Shown here: positions 12,729-22,118 of the stretch, piece by piece | How positions within the stretch are numbered: the stretch's first letter is position 1 | Layout: every line of letters begins with the position of its first letter | NCBI GenBank assembly: GCA_030641665.1 | Contig: DAOWHA010000024.1 | Coordinates: forward strand, 1 to 26,697 | Direction of reading: 5' to 3' | Source of the DNA: JAGLTA01 sp023142625 | GTDB taxonomy: Bacteria > Patescibacteriota > Patescibacteriia > JAACEG01 | DNA: 26,697 nucleotides | The notes under the pieces: model-generated | Told to the model about the DNA's origin: nothing | Database searches by the model: none | What the model saw: the letters and a program-made list of their open reading frames with translations, nothing else | Program-made: the position numbers and the translations under genes

Positions 12729-14816
12729 ATGTTAAAAAAATTTATTTCCAAAAATGCCGATAAACTATTATTAGGAATTATTACTTTATATACTCTATTT
12801 TTTAGCGCTATATCAATTTGGAAATACAACAATTTTTTATACAATGGACTTGATTTGGCGATATTTAATCAAGTTTTTTTTAATATCACGAACGGAAATT
12901 TATTCGGTCTCACGATTCATCCGCATTCTTATCTTGGAGACCATTTCGCTCCGTTAATCCTATTATTAGCCACGTTATATTCTATTTTTAATTCAGCTAA
13001 ATTTCTATTAATACTGCAAAGCTTAATTTTAGCTTTATCTGTTTTGCCGTTTTATCTGATTGCTAAAAATATTTTCAAGGGCAATAAGCCGCTTGCCCTA
13101 ATTTTATCTATTATTTTTTTATTAAATCCCATTCTTTGGAATATCAATCTTTTTGATTTCCATATTCTGCCGTTTGCTATTTTTTTTCTGCTTTTTGCTT
13201 TCTATTTTTACCAGCAAAAAAAAATCGCATTTTTTGCGGTTTCTCTATTATTGGCTTTGAGCGTCCGCGAGGATGTGAGTTTAGTTGTGTTTATGTTCGG
13301 ATTTCTTCCATTTTTAAAAATTAAAAATTGGAAAAATATTCATAAAACAATTAAAACAAATTTAAAATGGATAATTTTTCCAATCGTTATTTCTCTATTT
13401 TGGTTTTTTGCCGCTATAAAAATAGGATCGCATTTTAATCCTGACAGCAGTTATAAATTTTTAATCTATTATCAATGGATTGGGGCAAGCGAAAATTTAA
13501 TGGAATTAATATTTAACATTTTAAAGCATCCTTTAAAGATTATTATTCATCTATTTACCTTAGGAAACATAGGGATGATTTTCGCGCTTTCGCTGCCGTT
13601 CGCGTTTTTAATCTTTTTCTCAAAAAAATATCTGCTACTGGCTGTCGGTCCATTTGTCCAAATAATTTTAGGCGCTCCTGGCGGAGGAAATTTTATCTTT
13701 CAAAGCCATTATGCTTCCCTGTTTATTCCTGCTTTGGCTATAAGTTTTCTGTATGGATTAAAAAACTTTTTTAAATTTAGAAAAATAAAAATTAATGAAT
13801 ATAAAAATTCAGACAAATTAAACGGCGAAAACGCGCTTTTTAAAGTAATAATCAAGGATAGAGCAATTCTTTTAATATTTTTTGCGGCAGCAATACTTTA
13901 CGCTAATCTATTCTTGGGTCCGGCAATCGGCATTATTAAAATAGACAGCGACAGCATAAAAAATAAAAAATATGCTTATCAGCAAATGATAAATAAAATT
14001 CCACTCAACGCTTCAGTTGTATCCACCTATAATTTCCTTCCTAATTTATCAAACAGAAAAAAAATCTACTCTCTGCATTATGTCTTTCTTGGCAAGAAAC
14101 AATTTTCAAACCAAGATTATACATTGCCGAACAATATTGATTATTATCTGATTAACTTTTCAGATATAATCACATATCAATTACAGATGGAAAACAGCGA
14201 ACTTTACGGCAGCCAATATAAAACAGGCGATAATCGCCTGCGAAAATATTTAAAAAACTGCGGAATTGTTGAAATTGTCGGCGATACTGCTCTGTTTAAA
14301 AAAGATTATCAAAGCGATAAACATTTAATTAAAATTTTAAACAAAAAAAACTTTACTCTAAACGATAAATTTATTTCTAAGCAGATCAACTTAGATAATA
14401 AAATTTTGTTTTTAGGATATCAACAAAACGAACAAAAAATATTTAATAATTTCACCCTTTTGGGTGACCACCCGCTGGTGTGGCATTATTCATTTCTATG
14501 GCGACCTCTAAAAAATTTGGATAAAAACTATCAATTAAAAATAGAGGTAGTAAATAATTCGGATAAAATCGCTTGGCAAAAAATTTATCCGCTGGCGTAT
14601 GGAATTTATCCAGCTTCTGAATGGAAAAAAGATGAAATCATCCAAACGGATTATTGGTTCTTAATTCCTGAAAAATTTTTAAATGAAAAATATAATCTGC
14701 AAATCAGCCTAATAGATATTAAGGATGGATATGTAGAATTAAATCGGCTTAAAACCGTTGTTGATGTTATTAAAAAATGCGAACAAATCGGAGAAAAAAT
14801 TAAACTGAACAATTAA
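12729..14816 (+). CDS. DUF2079-type polytopic membrane protein, putative GT-C glycosyltransferase
   Basis: The protein has 695 residues, with many membrane segments in the first 400 or so and a soluble C-terminal part. N-terminal motifs such as NNFLYNGLDLAIFNQVFFN and LGDHFAPLILLLATLYSIF are characteristic of DUF2079 membrane proteins, which have the topology of GT-C sugar transferases and probably use a polyprenyl-phosphate sugar. The tail from about residue 540 looks beta-rich (IAWQKIYPLAYGIYPASEW) and would be extracytoplasmic. Codons about 576-585 (TLLGDHPLVW) derive from a family C palindrome at 14453-14481. Its stop overlaps by 3 bp the stop of the convergent gene at 14813. The substrate is unknown. 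Confidence 0.8.
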   Translation: MLKKFISKNADKLLLGIITLYTLFFSAISIWKYNNFLYNGLDLAIFNQVFFNITNGNLFGLTIHPHSYLGDHFAPLILLLATLYSIFNSAKFLLILQSLILALSVLPFYLIAKNIFKGNKPLALILSIIFLLNPILWNINLFDFHILPFAIFFLLFAFYFYQQKKIAFFAVSLLLALSVREDVSLVVFMFGFLPFLKIKNWKNIHKTIKTNLKWIIFPIVISLFWFFAAIKIGSHFNPDSSYKFLIYYQWIGASENLMELIFNILKHPLKIIIHLFTLGNIGMIFALSLPFAFLIFFSKKYLLLAVGPFVQIILGAPGGGNFIFQSHYASLFIPALAISFLYGLKNFFKFRKIKINEYKNSDKLNGENALFKVIIKDRAILLIFFAAAILYANLFLGPAIGIIKIDSDSIKNKKYAYQQMINKIPLNASVVSTYNFLPNLSNRKKIYSLHYVFLGKKQFSNQDYTLPNNIDYYLINFSDIITYQLQMENSELYGSQYKTGDNRLRKYLKNCGIVEIVGDTALFKKDYQSDKHLIKILNKKNFTLNDKFISKQINLDNKILFLGYQQNEQKIFNNFTLLGDHPLVWHYSFLWRPLKNLDKNYQLKIEVVNNSDKIAWQKIYPLAYGIYPASEWKKDEIIQTDYWFLIPEKFLNEKYNLQISLIDIKDGYVELNRLKTVVDVIKKCEQIGEKIKLNN
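14453..14481. repeat. Family C palindrome inside the DUF2079 coding region
   Basis: CACCCTTTTGGGTGACCACC and the following CGCTGGTGTG match the intact copy at 24214-24243 in 25 of 31 positions, with an identical 13-base core GGGTGACCACCCG. It is in frame and adds about ten residues (TLLGDHPLVW) to the soluble tail. Confidence 0.55.
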
Positions 14817-16450
14817 ATTTCAACTTTATAAATCTCAACTTTTTCGTTTTGGTAGACCTTTTCCAAATAATCCTTTTCAAACGGCTGGAATTCGCCAAGT
14901 GATTTTTCGTAATCGCTGTAAAAAATATAATCTATTCTGGAATTTCGCAAAAATTTCTTTTTTTGATCGTCTTGATTGTCGCCTTTAAAAATCCATACTG
15001 CTCTCGCTCTCTTTTCCTGATAATTTATTGTTTCAACCCAATGCCCGCAATAAACCCTTCTATTCGCTTTCGCTGGCATGAAATTTCCGATCATCGGATG
15101 AGAAATAATTGTTTTATTTAAATCTATATTTTTTTTTATCCAACTCATAGCTTCTATATTTTCATTCGGGATATAAAAAGCCGGATGCTGTTTATAAGCA
15201 AGCGCGCCATTTTCAAGTATTACATAAATATTAGAAATGCTTAAAATAGCCATTAAGCAAAAAAAAGAAAGTTTATTTTGAAAAAAAGGCAATATTTTTT
15301 TTTCTTTCAACTTATTATAAATAACAAACAACGCAATTGTTGCCAAAAAGGCAATCGGGATTTGCATCCCTTCCACCAGCCTTCTTTGAAATTTTAAAAA
15401 TGGCAGGTAGATTATAATAAAATTTATTGTTAGCCAAATAATTAAAAATAAATTTCTGTTGTCTATTTTTTTGTTCTTTATTAAATAATATATGGCGCAA
15501 GTTGCTAAAAAAAGCGGGATGCCATAGCTTATAATTGTTAAAAACATGGATGTTGTCTTGCATAAATTTTGCTCTGCCTTCTGCTGAGTAATCGGATTAA
15601 ATAAAAAATTCAAAAAATGGTATAAAATTGACGGCGAGGATACAAAACAGATTACAAAAAAATGTTTTAATCCGTTTAAAAAACGCTTTTTCTGCTTTAA
15701 TAAAAAAATAGCTGCTAAATAAACTGTGATTACGCTGAAAAAAGTAACTAAAAAAAATGGATGAAAATTGAAAAAAAACAGAGCGATAACGCCTGCTAAA
15801 AAACTAAATTTAATTTTATTAGTCTCAAAAGACAAAAGAAAAAACAAAAATATTAAAATCAAACAGATAAAAGAGGCGATAAAATGCGGCGATTGATAAA
15901 AAGTAAGAAAAAAATGCGATTCTGGCACCCATAAATCAAGCGGCCAATTATAATACCCTAAATTGTCGTCATAATACTCAAAAAACTGCAAAAATGATGA
16001 AGAGACAGCGCCGAGACCAGAAGAAAAAACCGCTAATAACAAAACGATTCTTCTTTTGAGAATATCTTGAAAAAAATAAGCGGTTAGCCAATAAAGGCAA
16101 ATTAAACAAATTGGAATTAAAAAAATCCGCGACAGATGAAAAGCTATAATAGGCGTTAAATTAAAAATTTTAGAGAACAGACCGACAGCAATCCAAAAAA
16201 CATTTATATTTTTTTCAGGTGGCAGTTCATTGTGAAACAGATTTTCCAGCAAAAAATTTCCGCCTTTGGCTTGCGAGATGTAAGATTCATAGACAAACAG
16301 ATCTGATGGCGCCAAATGTATAGCTAAATACTGATGCCCTGCCGGCGCGTTAAAATAACCGAATAAATATGGGGCTGTTGTTAAAATAATAATTATAGCG
16401 CTAATTATAAAAATTAGCTTATATTCTTTTTTTTGAATATTTAAAGTCAT
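14813..16450 (-). CDS. Polytopic membrane protein, putative GT-C glycosyltransferase
   Basis: I place the start at the ATG at 16450 (545 residues). A longer frame to 16504 adds VEYKLIQNSKLEIQNYY, which comes from a low-complexity AT repeat and is unlikely to be coding. About a dozen membrane segments fill the protein. The first extracytoplasmic loop has LAPSDLFVYESYI, an acidic motif with the spacing seen in GT-C enzymes. The C-terminal part is soluble and includes MSWIKKNIDLN, IISHPMIGNFMPA and YCGHWVET, typical of the extracytoplasmic tails of large bacterial GT-C mannosyl- or arabinosyltransferase-like proteins. Exact family and sugar are not recognised. It is the 3'-most gene of the minus-strand glycan cluster. 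Confidence 0.75.
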   Translation of the reverse strand: MTLNIQKKEYKLIFIISAIIIILTTAPYLFGYFNAPAGHQYLAIHLAPSDLFVYESYISQAKGGNFLLENLFHNELPPEKNINVFWIAVGLFSKIFNLTPIIAFHLSRIFLIPICLICLYWLTAYFFQDILKRRIVLLLAVFSSGLGAVSSSFLQFFEYYDDNLGYYNWPLDLWVPESHFFLTFYQSPHFIASFICLILIFLFFLLSFETNKIKFSFLAGVIALFFFNFHPFFLVTFFSVITVYLAAIFLLKQKKRFLNGLKHFFVICFVSSPSILYHFLNFLFNPITQQKAEQNLCKTTSMFLTIISYGIPLFLATCAIYYLIKNKKIDNRNLFLIIWLTINFIIIYLPFLKFQRRLVEGMQIPIAFLATIALFVIYNKLKEKKILPFFQNKLSFFCLMAILSISNIYVILENGALAYKQHPAFYIPNENIEAMSWIKKNIDLNKTIISHPMIGNFMPAKANRRVYCGHWVETINYQEKRARAVWIFKGDNQDDQKKKFLRNSRIDYIFYSDYEKSLGEFQPFEKDYLEKVYQNEKVEIYKVEI

Positions 16451-16575
16451 ATAATAATTTTGAATTTCCAATTTTGAATTTTGAATCAATTTATATTCAA
16501 CCAAAATTCTAAATTGTTTTGGATTTTGGATTTTGGATTTATTTGGAATTTGTGATTTTGAATTTGTGATTTATT
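16451..16575. repeat. Low-complexity AT repeat at the 5' side of the gene ending at 14813
   Basis: Short imperfect tandem units occur here: GAATTTTGAATTTTGAAT-like blocks on the minus side and GATTTTGGATTTTGGATTT, then TTGTGATTTTGAATTTGTGA. A milder run of the same type (TTCTAATTCTTAATTCTTGA) occurs at 24191-24210. It separates two glycosyltransferase genes and spuriously extends the downstream reading frame. Confidence 0.6.
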
Positions 16576-16605
16576 TACTGGATTTCAAAAATAATTAAAA
16601 AATCA

Positions 16606-17907
16606 TTAAAATTTAAAATTTAGCATCATATTTTTTATAAGAAAAAAAATATTGTATCCTTGATGAATTACAGCAAACACTGAAACAAAAATCGCAAAAC
16701 TATAATACCTGCTTCCTGAAATTATTGCCAGAGGGATAATCCAAACAAAATACCATGGCTGCAGCCAGACGCTGGCTATAAAAACATAACCAGTAAAAAT
16801 AAAAAATACTGAACGAATTAAATTTTTATTATCTTTTGGAAATTTAAAAAATAATAGGTATAAATAGAACAATGCAAAAATCAAATAAGAACTTATTTTT
16901 ATAATTAGAGCCTCATCGCTAAAAATACTGACTAAAAATGGAAATAGCGACAGATGATTTTGGTTTATTAAGCCCCCCTGAAATAAAACTCCTTTTAAGG
17001 TCTGCCACCCATGCCAAAAAGGAGCATACGACAAAACAATAATCGATAAAACTGTTATTGAATTTATAATAATAAATTTTATTCTATCTTTTTCTTTTTT
17101 AATTAAAAACAAAAAAATAAAAGGCAGGATAATTATCGCAATATACTTTATTAAAATTGCCAAAATTAAAGCTGGCATTATAAAATAATATTTTTCTTTT
17201 AATAAAAAACAGATTGACAACAGGATAAAAAAAATCATTACAATGTCATTGTGTCCGTCGTTTATAATTTCAAATAATATTAAGGGGTTCCAAGCGTATA
17301 GCAATATTGCTAAATTCCTGTTTTTAAAATTTAATAGCTTAACTATTTTATAAATTAAAAACAAACAGCTAAAATTAAAAATTATCGCAAAAATTTTAAA
17401 GAGCGTTATTCCTAAAAAAATATTATGCCCGGAAATTTTCGCCAAAGGCAAAGATAGTGACATCCAAAGCGGTCCATAAATTGACGGAACCGACAAGGCT
17501 AATGGCGAAATATATTGCGATAATCCATCATTTGGAAAATTCGCGGGTGCTGTTAAAAAAGGGTTTTGATTATAATAAGTAAAAATTTTTGCGCGAAAAA
17601 TATAGTTATAAATATCGCCAGGTCCAATCGGCGCGCTGAATAAAAGCGTTAGACTAAAAATGATAAGAAAAAAAATAATTATTTTTAATGTTTTTCTGCT
17701 TTCAAAAATCTTAACATTTTTTAACAGCAAAAATAGAAAACCAAATGAAGATAAAATAAAAAAAGAATATAACAATTCTTTTCTGCTTAATAAATCTGGA
17801 TAAATTTTTTCTAAAAATATAACAGATAAAAAAATAACTTCGAGAAAGCAGCCATAAAAAATTAAAGATATGTTTTGATTTTTTAAAATATTTAAAATTG
17901 ATTGCAT
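16606..17907 (-). CDS. GT-C glycosyltransferase, GT87 / MptA-like mannosyltransferase type
   Basis: The 433 residues are almost all membrane segments. The first large extracytoplasmic loop holds PIGPGDIYNYIFRAKIF and, further on, NPF and SIYGPLWMSLSLPL. The GD-xxx-Y motif and the YGPLW motif are typical of polyprenol-phosphate-mannose-dependent GT-C enzymes such as MptA/MptB and GT87. Later motifs are AWNPLILFEIINDGHND and the conserved WLQPWYFVWIIPLA. The likely reaction is transfer of mannose or a similar sugar from a lipid-phosphate donor to a glycan on the outer face of the membrane. Donor and acceptor are not known. It is 26 bp from its upstream neighbour, so the two are probably co-transcribed. 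Confidence 0.82.
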   Translation of the reverse strand: MQSILNILKNQNISLIFYGCFLEVIFLSVIFLEKIYPDLLSRKELLYSFFILSSFGFLFLLLKNVKIFESRKTLKIIIFFLIIFSLTLLFSAPIGPGDIYNYIFRAKIFTYYNQNPFLTAPANFPNDGLSQYISPLALSVPSIYGPLWMSLSLPLAKISGHNIFLGITLFKIFAIIFNFSCLFLIYKIVKLLNFKNRNLAILLYAWNPLILFEIINDGHNDIVMIFFILLSICFLLKEKYYFIMPALILAILIKYIAIIILPFIFLFLIKKEKDRIKFIIINSITVLSIIVLSYAPFWHGWQTLKGVLFQGGLINQNHLSLFPFLVSIFSDEALIIKISSYLIFALFYLYLLFFKFPKDNKNLIRSVFFIFTGYVFIASVWLQPWYFVWIIPLAIISGSRYYSFAIFVSVFAVIHQGYNIFFLIKNMMLNFKF

Positions 17908-17933
17908 TTTATTAAATTATATTTTTAGCTTCA

Positions 17934-19493
17934 TTAAAAATCTGTATTTTTATATATCCAAATATATTCAATCCCGTTTATTTTAATTATCTTTTCAGGC
18001 TTAACATTTTCATTATTCCATGTTTTATCTAATAATTTTGGTAAAATGCCTCTTGAAATTTGATTATAGTAAATCAAGGTATAATCTGCTGTTTCATATT
18101 TTGAAATTGATGCAATGTTTCCCTCCGGATAAAAAAATTTTAATATGGCTGAATACCAAGAAGAAATGACAATATTTTCATCTAATGATCTAAAATACTC
18201 CGCTGCTTCTTTATATCCTTCTCCTCGACCAAGGGAGAACGCTTCGGAATTTTTAAAATATTTTTTTTCGTATAAAAAATTATACAAAAAATTATTATAA
18301 TTATAATATGGATATAAAGAGAATAAATTGCCGATCTGAATTAAAAATAACAATATAAAAGAGGCGGCAATCAATTTTTTTCTTTTTGTGTTTATTAATA
18401 AATTTTTAATAAAATAATAAAACCCAATTGCTGATAAAATATTTATAAACATTATTACTGGAAATATATATACAGCAACTTTTTTATTAGAAACAGTAAA
18501 CGCAAAAAAATAAAAAATAATCAATAAAAATATCATTCTTATAAAATCTTTGGAGATTTTATCAAATTTTATTTTTTTATTAAAATATAAAAAAATAAAG
18601 ATTAAAAAGAAGGACAATATGATTAAAGGCATTTTTATCAAAACATACAAAAAATAGAAAAAATATTGCTGGACTGGGGCACTAACTGAATTTATGTAAT
18701 CATGAGGATATAAAACTCCAAACATTATTTTTTCAAAAAAATAATCAGCGCACTCAAGAGGATGAACCCATAAACTTGGCCAAAAAATGAAAAATAATAA
18801 TAATATCAAACCAAACCAATAAAATAGGTATTTTAATTTAAGTTTATACTCGCTGTAAAAGAACAGATAGAATACAGAAATGGCGAAAAAAACTATCATT
18901 GTTGTCGACCTTGTCAAAAGAGACAACGACATAAAAAGGGCTGAAAAAAACAGTTCTTTTTTATTTTTATTTTTTAAAAAAAGAAAAAAATGCAAGACGC
19001 AAAGCAATGAAAAACAAAATGCCAAAGCGTTGGTATGGATATTTTTAGCATGAAAAAGAAACATCGGCTCAATCAAAATAAAAAAACAGATGGCTGTGGA
19101 TAACGCTCTATTATTAAATATTTTTTTGAATAAAATATACGCATAAGCTGTTGTTAATGAAACAACGGCAATAAGCGGAAATTTTGCAACATAAAGATAA
19201 ATGTCTGGATTGCCAATATCTATTTTTAAAAAATTAGCTATCTCTAAAGACAGCCCGCTCAGCCACATTAAAGTTATCCCGTGATATACTTCTGGCATTA
19301 ATTCTAAATTAAAATTCGCAATGGCGGTCCAAAAATCTTCAATTCTATAGCGCCAAAGTCCCGCGGCATCAGTGTTTATAAAATAATTTGATCCTGCAAA
19401 TTTTGTTACAAAAGACAATAAAAAAATGCCCGTAAAAATTAATTTGTCTTTATACTTTTTAATTATTGTTTTTGTACTAAAATTACTGTCCAT
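17934..19493 (-). CDS. GT39 (PMT/ArnT)-like membrane glycosyltransferase
   Basis: This is a 519-residue membrane protein of the PMT/ArnT fold. After the first helix comes NYFINTDAAGLWRYRIEDFW, the acidic first loop. YHGITLMWLSGLSLEI follows. A long series of helices ends in a soluble tail (IASISKYETADYTLIYYN) of about 100 residues. FWPSLWVHPLE in the middle is typical of dolichyl-phosphate-mannose-protein mannosyltransferase relatives. In this family the enzyme transfers a sugar from a polyprenyl phosphate to protein or lipid. The start overlaps the end of the methyltransferase gene by 31 bp, which indicates translational coupling. Confidence 0.8.
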   Translation of the reverse strand: MDSNFSTKTIIKKYKDKLIFTGIFLLSFVTKFAGSNYFINTDAAGLWRYRIEDFWTAIANFNLELMPEVYHGITLMWLSGLSLEIANFLKIDIGNPDIYLYVAKFPLIAVVSLTTAYAYILFKKIFNNRALSTAICFFILIEPMFLFHAKNIHTNALAFCFSLLCVLHFFLFLKNKNKKELFFSALFMSLSLLTRSTTMIVFFAISVFYLFFYSEYKLKLKYLFYWFGLILLLFFIFWPSLWVHPLECADYFFEKIMFGVLYPHDYINSVSAPVQQYFFYFLYVLIKMPLIILSFFLIFIFLYFNKKIKFDKISKDFIRMIFLLIIFYFFAFTVSNKKVAVYIFPVIMFINILSAIGFYYFIKNLLINTKRKKLIAASFILLFLIQIGNLFSLYPYYNYNNFLYNFLYEKKYFKNSEAFSLGRGEGYKEAAEYFRSLDENIVISSWYSAILKFFYPEGNIASISKYETADYTLIYYNQISRGILPKLLDKTWNNENVKPEKIIKINGIEYIWIYKNTDF

Positions 19494-20053
19494 GGAAATA
19501 CTATTTTTACCTCAATTATGTTAAAATATTTGCTTGTTAAATTTATAATTTCTTTTTTATTCCAAAACTGCAAATGTTCCTTATCTCTGCCGAACCGCTT
19601 AATATTTTTTCCGCAAGACAAATTGCCTAAACTAAAAAATGGCTCCCATGGGACGCTGATTAAGCAATATTTTTTAGTCACTCTTTTCAACTCTTTCAAG
19701 GCAGCTTCTGGATTTTTCAAATGCTCTAAAATTTCTAAAGCGACTGCTAAATCATAAGCATTGTCAGGCAATTTTATGTCCGTAATATCGCCTTGAAAAA
19801 AATTGTTATTCGGCAATATTTTTTTTGCGTTTTCCAGCGCCTGTTCTGAAATATCAAAACCGTCAATTTTAATTTTTGGTATTTTGCGCAAAGTGTTGTG
19901 CATTATAAATCCTTCTCCGCATCCAGCGTCTAACATATTATCTATATTCAATTCTTGAATAATTTTTACGATCTGTTTAATAAATCGCTTAATAAATATT
20001 TTCTTTAAAAAATTTTTGCTTTGATATTTTGAAAGATTGCTAGATTTTCCCAT
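19463..20053 (-). CDS. Class I SAM-dependent methyltransferase
   Basis: The 196-residue protein has the Rossmann-type methyltransferase motifs: motif I MLDAGCGEGFI, motif II IDGFDISEQAL with the Asp that binds the ribose, then GDITDIKLPDNAYDLAVALEILEH. The last motif is the UbiE/Methyltransf_11 pattern with a conserved LEHL. The following KNPEAALKELKRV is also family-typical. Its substrate is probably a sugar or lipid intermediate of the surrounding glycan cluster, by context only. Unlike the second methyltransferase of the cluster (21346-22113), its frame is intact. One base separates it from the stop of the upstream gene at 20055. Confidence 0.9.
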   Translation of the reverse strand: MGKSSNLSKYQSKNFLKKIFIKRFIKQIVKIIQELNIDNMLDAGCGEGFIMHNTLRKIPKIKIDGFDISEQALENAKKILPNNNFFQGDITDIKLPDNAYDLAVALEILEHLKNPEAALKELKRVTKKYCLISVPWEPFFSLGNLSCGKNIKRFGRDKEHLQFWNKKEIINLTSKYFNIIEVKIVFPWTVILVQKQ

Positions 20054-20054
20054 A

Positions 20055-21368
20055 TTAAAATTTATTAAATATAAAAATCAAATTACTAAGCAATGGCGAA
20101 TATATAACTATGCCCTGCCTGTTGGTAATTTCAACAAAAATATGCGTTCTTGACCATGGATTGCATAAACCGATAATTGAAATAAAAATTGATATTATTA
20201 AAATGATAACAAAAATATTTTTAAATTTGAAGCTTATTTTTTTGCTAAACAAAAAAATAATAAAAAAATATAAAAGCGGTGTTGCGGCGATAAACCAACG
20301 AAAGCCGTAAGCGCATCCAGAATAATCCCCTACTTTAATATAATATAAAAAAATAATTAGAAAACCTCCGCATACAAGCGCTGCTTCTTTCCAAAATCTA
20401 TTTTTTCTGTTTTTAAGAGTTGTAAAAATTGAATAAAAAGCAAAAATAAAAATCGGGGAATAAAACAGAAGTCCGCGCGCGCCAAAAATTATATTCCAAG
20501 CGTAAAGAATTGAGTTTGGCTGCTGGTAACTTTTATCTTCAGTCCTTGCCCATATTTCAGGATGTAATTGAGGCGGTAAAAAATCGCCTGTGATTTGCAA
20601 ATTCAAGAATAGATGAATAATTATAATCGGCGCTGCAGCAAAAATATAATAAATCGCCTGTTTTTTTGATATTGTAAAAAATAGATAAATACCGAACAGC
20701 GCTAAAAATATTAAGCCAGTCGGAATATCTATTACTGCAGATAACGATGTAAAAAATCCGCATAATATAATATTTTTTATATGATCTTTTGCTTTGCCTA
20801 ATTTTAATTTTAATAAATAATAAAATCCGACGAACAAAAAACTCCCAGCGATAGTATGATTATTTAAGGTTGGCAGATAGGATAAATAAAGAGTTCCGCA
20901 GCCTAAACCTATCAATAATAAAATTTGATGCTCTTTTTTAATTCTTAACAATTTTAAAGTTTTGTAAAAATAGAATAACAGCAATAAGTAAGTTCCTCCG
21001 ACTAATATTAAGGTAATTAAATAGACTGACAAATTCTCAGTATTCAGATACGGATTATCGGGCAAATTCAGATTAAAAAAATTATGCAAAATGTAATAAA
21101 TGCCTGCGCCCGCGGCAGATAAAACAGGGGGTTTAGAAGAATAATAACTTTCTTCTCTAAATATTTTATCGCAAGTATAGATATGTTTTTCAGTGATTTC
21201 AAATGACCCTTTTTCTACTAATGATTCAATTGTTAAAAATCTTGACGCTGGATTAACATTATTTATTGAATTGCCCGTAACTAAAATTGTTAAAACTATA
21301 AAAAAAATAAACAGCGGCAATGGATGCAGTTTATTCAATATATCTTTAATTGTTTTCAATAATTCCAT
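20055..21368 (-). CDS. Polytopic membrane protein, ArnT/GT39-like glycosyltransferase
   Basis: I choose the ATG at 21368 (437 residues), preceded by AAAAGAAAAAG. The longer TTG start at 21386 adds only a lysine-rich stub. After the first helix the sequence has VNPASRFLTIESLVEKGSFEI, then YYSSKPPVLSAAGAG. A KPP motif after the first acidic loop is typical of the ArnT/GT39/GT83 group. Nine or more further helices follow. YGFRWFIAATPLLYF near the C terminus is seen in many bacterial relatives. It probably transfers a sugar from a lipid donor. The start overlaps the end of the interrupted methyltransferase by 23 bp. Confidence 0.75.
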   Translation of the reverse strand: MELLKTIKDILNKLHPLPLFIFFIVLTILVTGNSINNVNPASRFLTIESLVEKGSFEITEKHIYTCDKIFREESYYSSKPPVLSAAGAGIYYILHNFFNLNLPDNPYLNTENLSVYLITLILVGGTYLLLLFYFYKTLKLLRIKKEHQILLLIGLGCGTLYLSYLPTLNNHTIAGSFLFVGFYYLLKLKLGKAKDHIKNIILCGFFTSLSAVIDIPTGLIFLALFGIYLFFTISKKQAIYYIFAAAPIIIIHLFLNLQITGDFLPPQLHPEIWARTEDKSYQQPNSILYAWNIIFGARGLLFYSPIFIFAFYSIFTTLKNRKNRFWKEAALVCGGFLIIFLYYIKVGDYSGCAYGFRWFIAATPLLYFFIIFLFSKKISFKFKNIFVIILIISIFISIIGLCNPWSRTHIFVEITNRQGIVIYSPLLSNLIFIFNKF

Positions 21369-22113
21369 CTTTTTCTTTTTTAGCAATTATTAGATAAGCA
21401 GGGCTTAAATTAAAATTATAAAAAAATTTTTGTATAAAATAAAATGGAAAAAGAAAAAAATCATTGAAAAAAAATCTGAATTTCTTCTCTAAATTGCGAT
21501 CCATCCCGCTTCTTCTTGTGTTTTCCTTTTTTGATTGAAAAACTGTTTTTTGCTTAATAATATTTTTTCTTGCAAACCAAAGCGCATTTAATAAAGGAAA
21601 ACCGTAATTATAAAATTTTTCAACTTTAAATCCATAATTTTCTAAAAGGCTGAGTAATTCTTCTTTTTCATATCTGCGATAATGCCCTGCCCATTCGTCT
21701 AGTACGCTCCATTTCTTTTTATGCGCAGGAACTGATAAAATCAAAATTCCTTGATCTGTAATTAACTCTTGCATTCTCTTTAACGCAATCTTATCGTCCT
21801 CTAAATGTTCAATTAATTCTAAGGCAATAATTAAATCGTATCTATTTTTTTCTTTAATATCAAAAAAATCTTTTTTTGATATTTTAATATTTTAAAAAAA
21901 ATCTTTTTCAATTCCCTTGACGGCTTTAGCGCTAAAATCTATCCCTTCGCCTTTATAGCCAAGATTATCCATAGTTTTTATTAAATCTCCGTTGCCTACT
22001 CCAATTTCTAAAAAATTTTTAATTTTTATTCTATAAATTCTAAAATAATTTAAAATTATCTTTTTTCTAATAAGATAAGCTGGGGTTAAAACTAACGATT
22101 CAAAAAAAATCAT
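21346..22113 (-). pseudogene. SAM-dependent methyltransferase interrupted by an in-frame TAA
   Basis: Two pieces in the same frame make one methyltransferase of about 255 residues. The first 73 codons have motif I NFLEIGVGNGDLIK and motif II GEGIDFSAKAV, ending KGIEKDFF. Codon 74 is TAA (21892-21894). The frame then continues without any shift as NIKISKKDFFDIKEKNRYDL, then IIALELIEHLEDDKIAL, SVPAHKKKWSVLDEWAGHYRRY and a family-typical C terminus. The distances between motifs I, II and IALELIEH are normal, so a single base change rather than an indel made the stop. The interruption would remove the catalytic part. Restart is possible at the internal ATG at 21774, but it lies after the key motifs. 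Flanking spacing (5 bp and an overlap) is intact, so the loss is recent, or it is a sequencing error. Confidence 0.8.
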
Positions 22114-22118
22114 TTCGG

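Noticed and set aside
16451..16504. The longer N terminus of the membrane protein ending at 14813
   Set aside because: The added residues come from a degenerate AT repeat and precede a normal cytoplasmic start with a first membrane helix.
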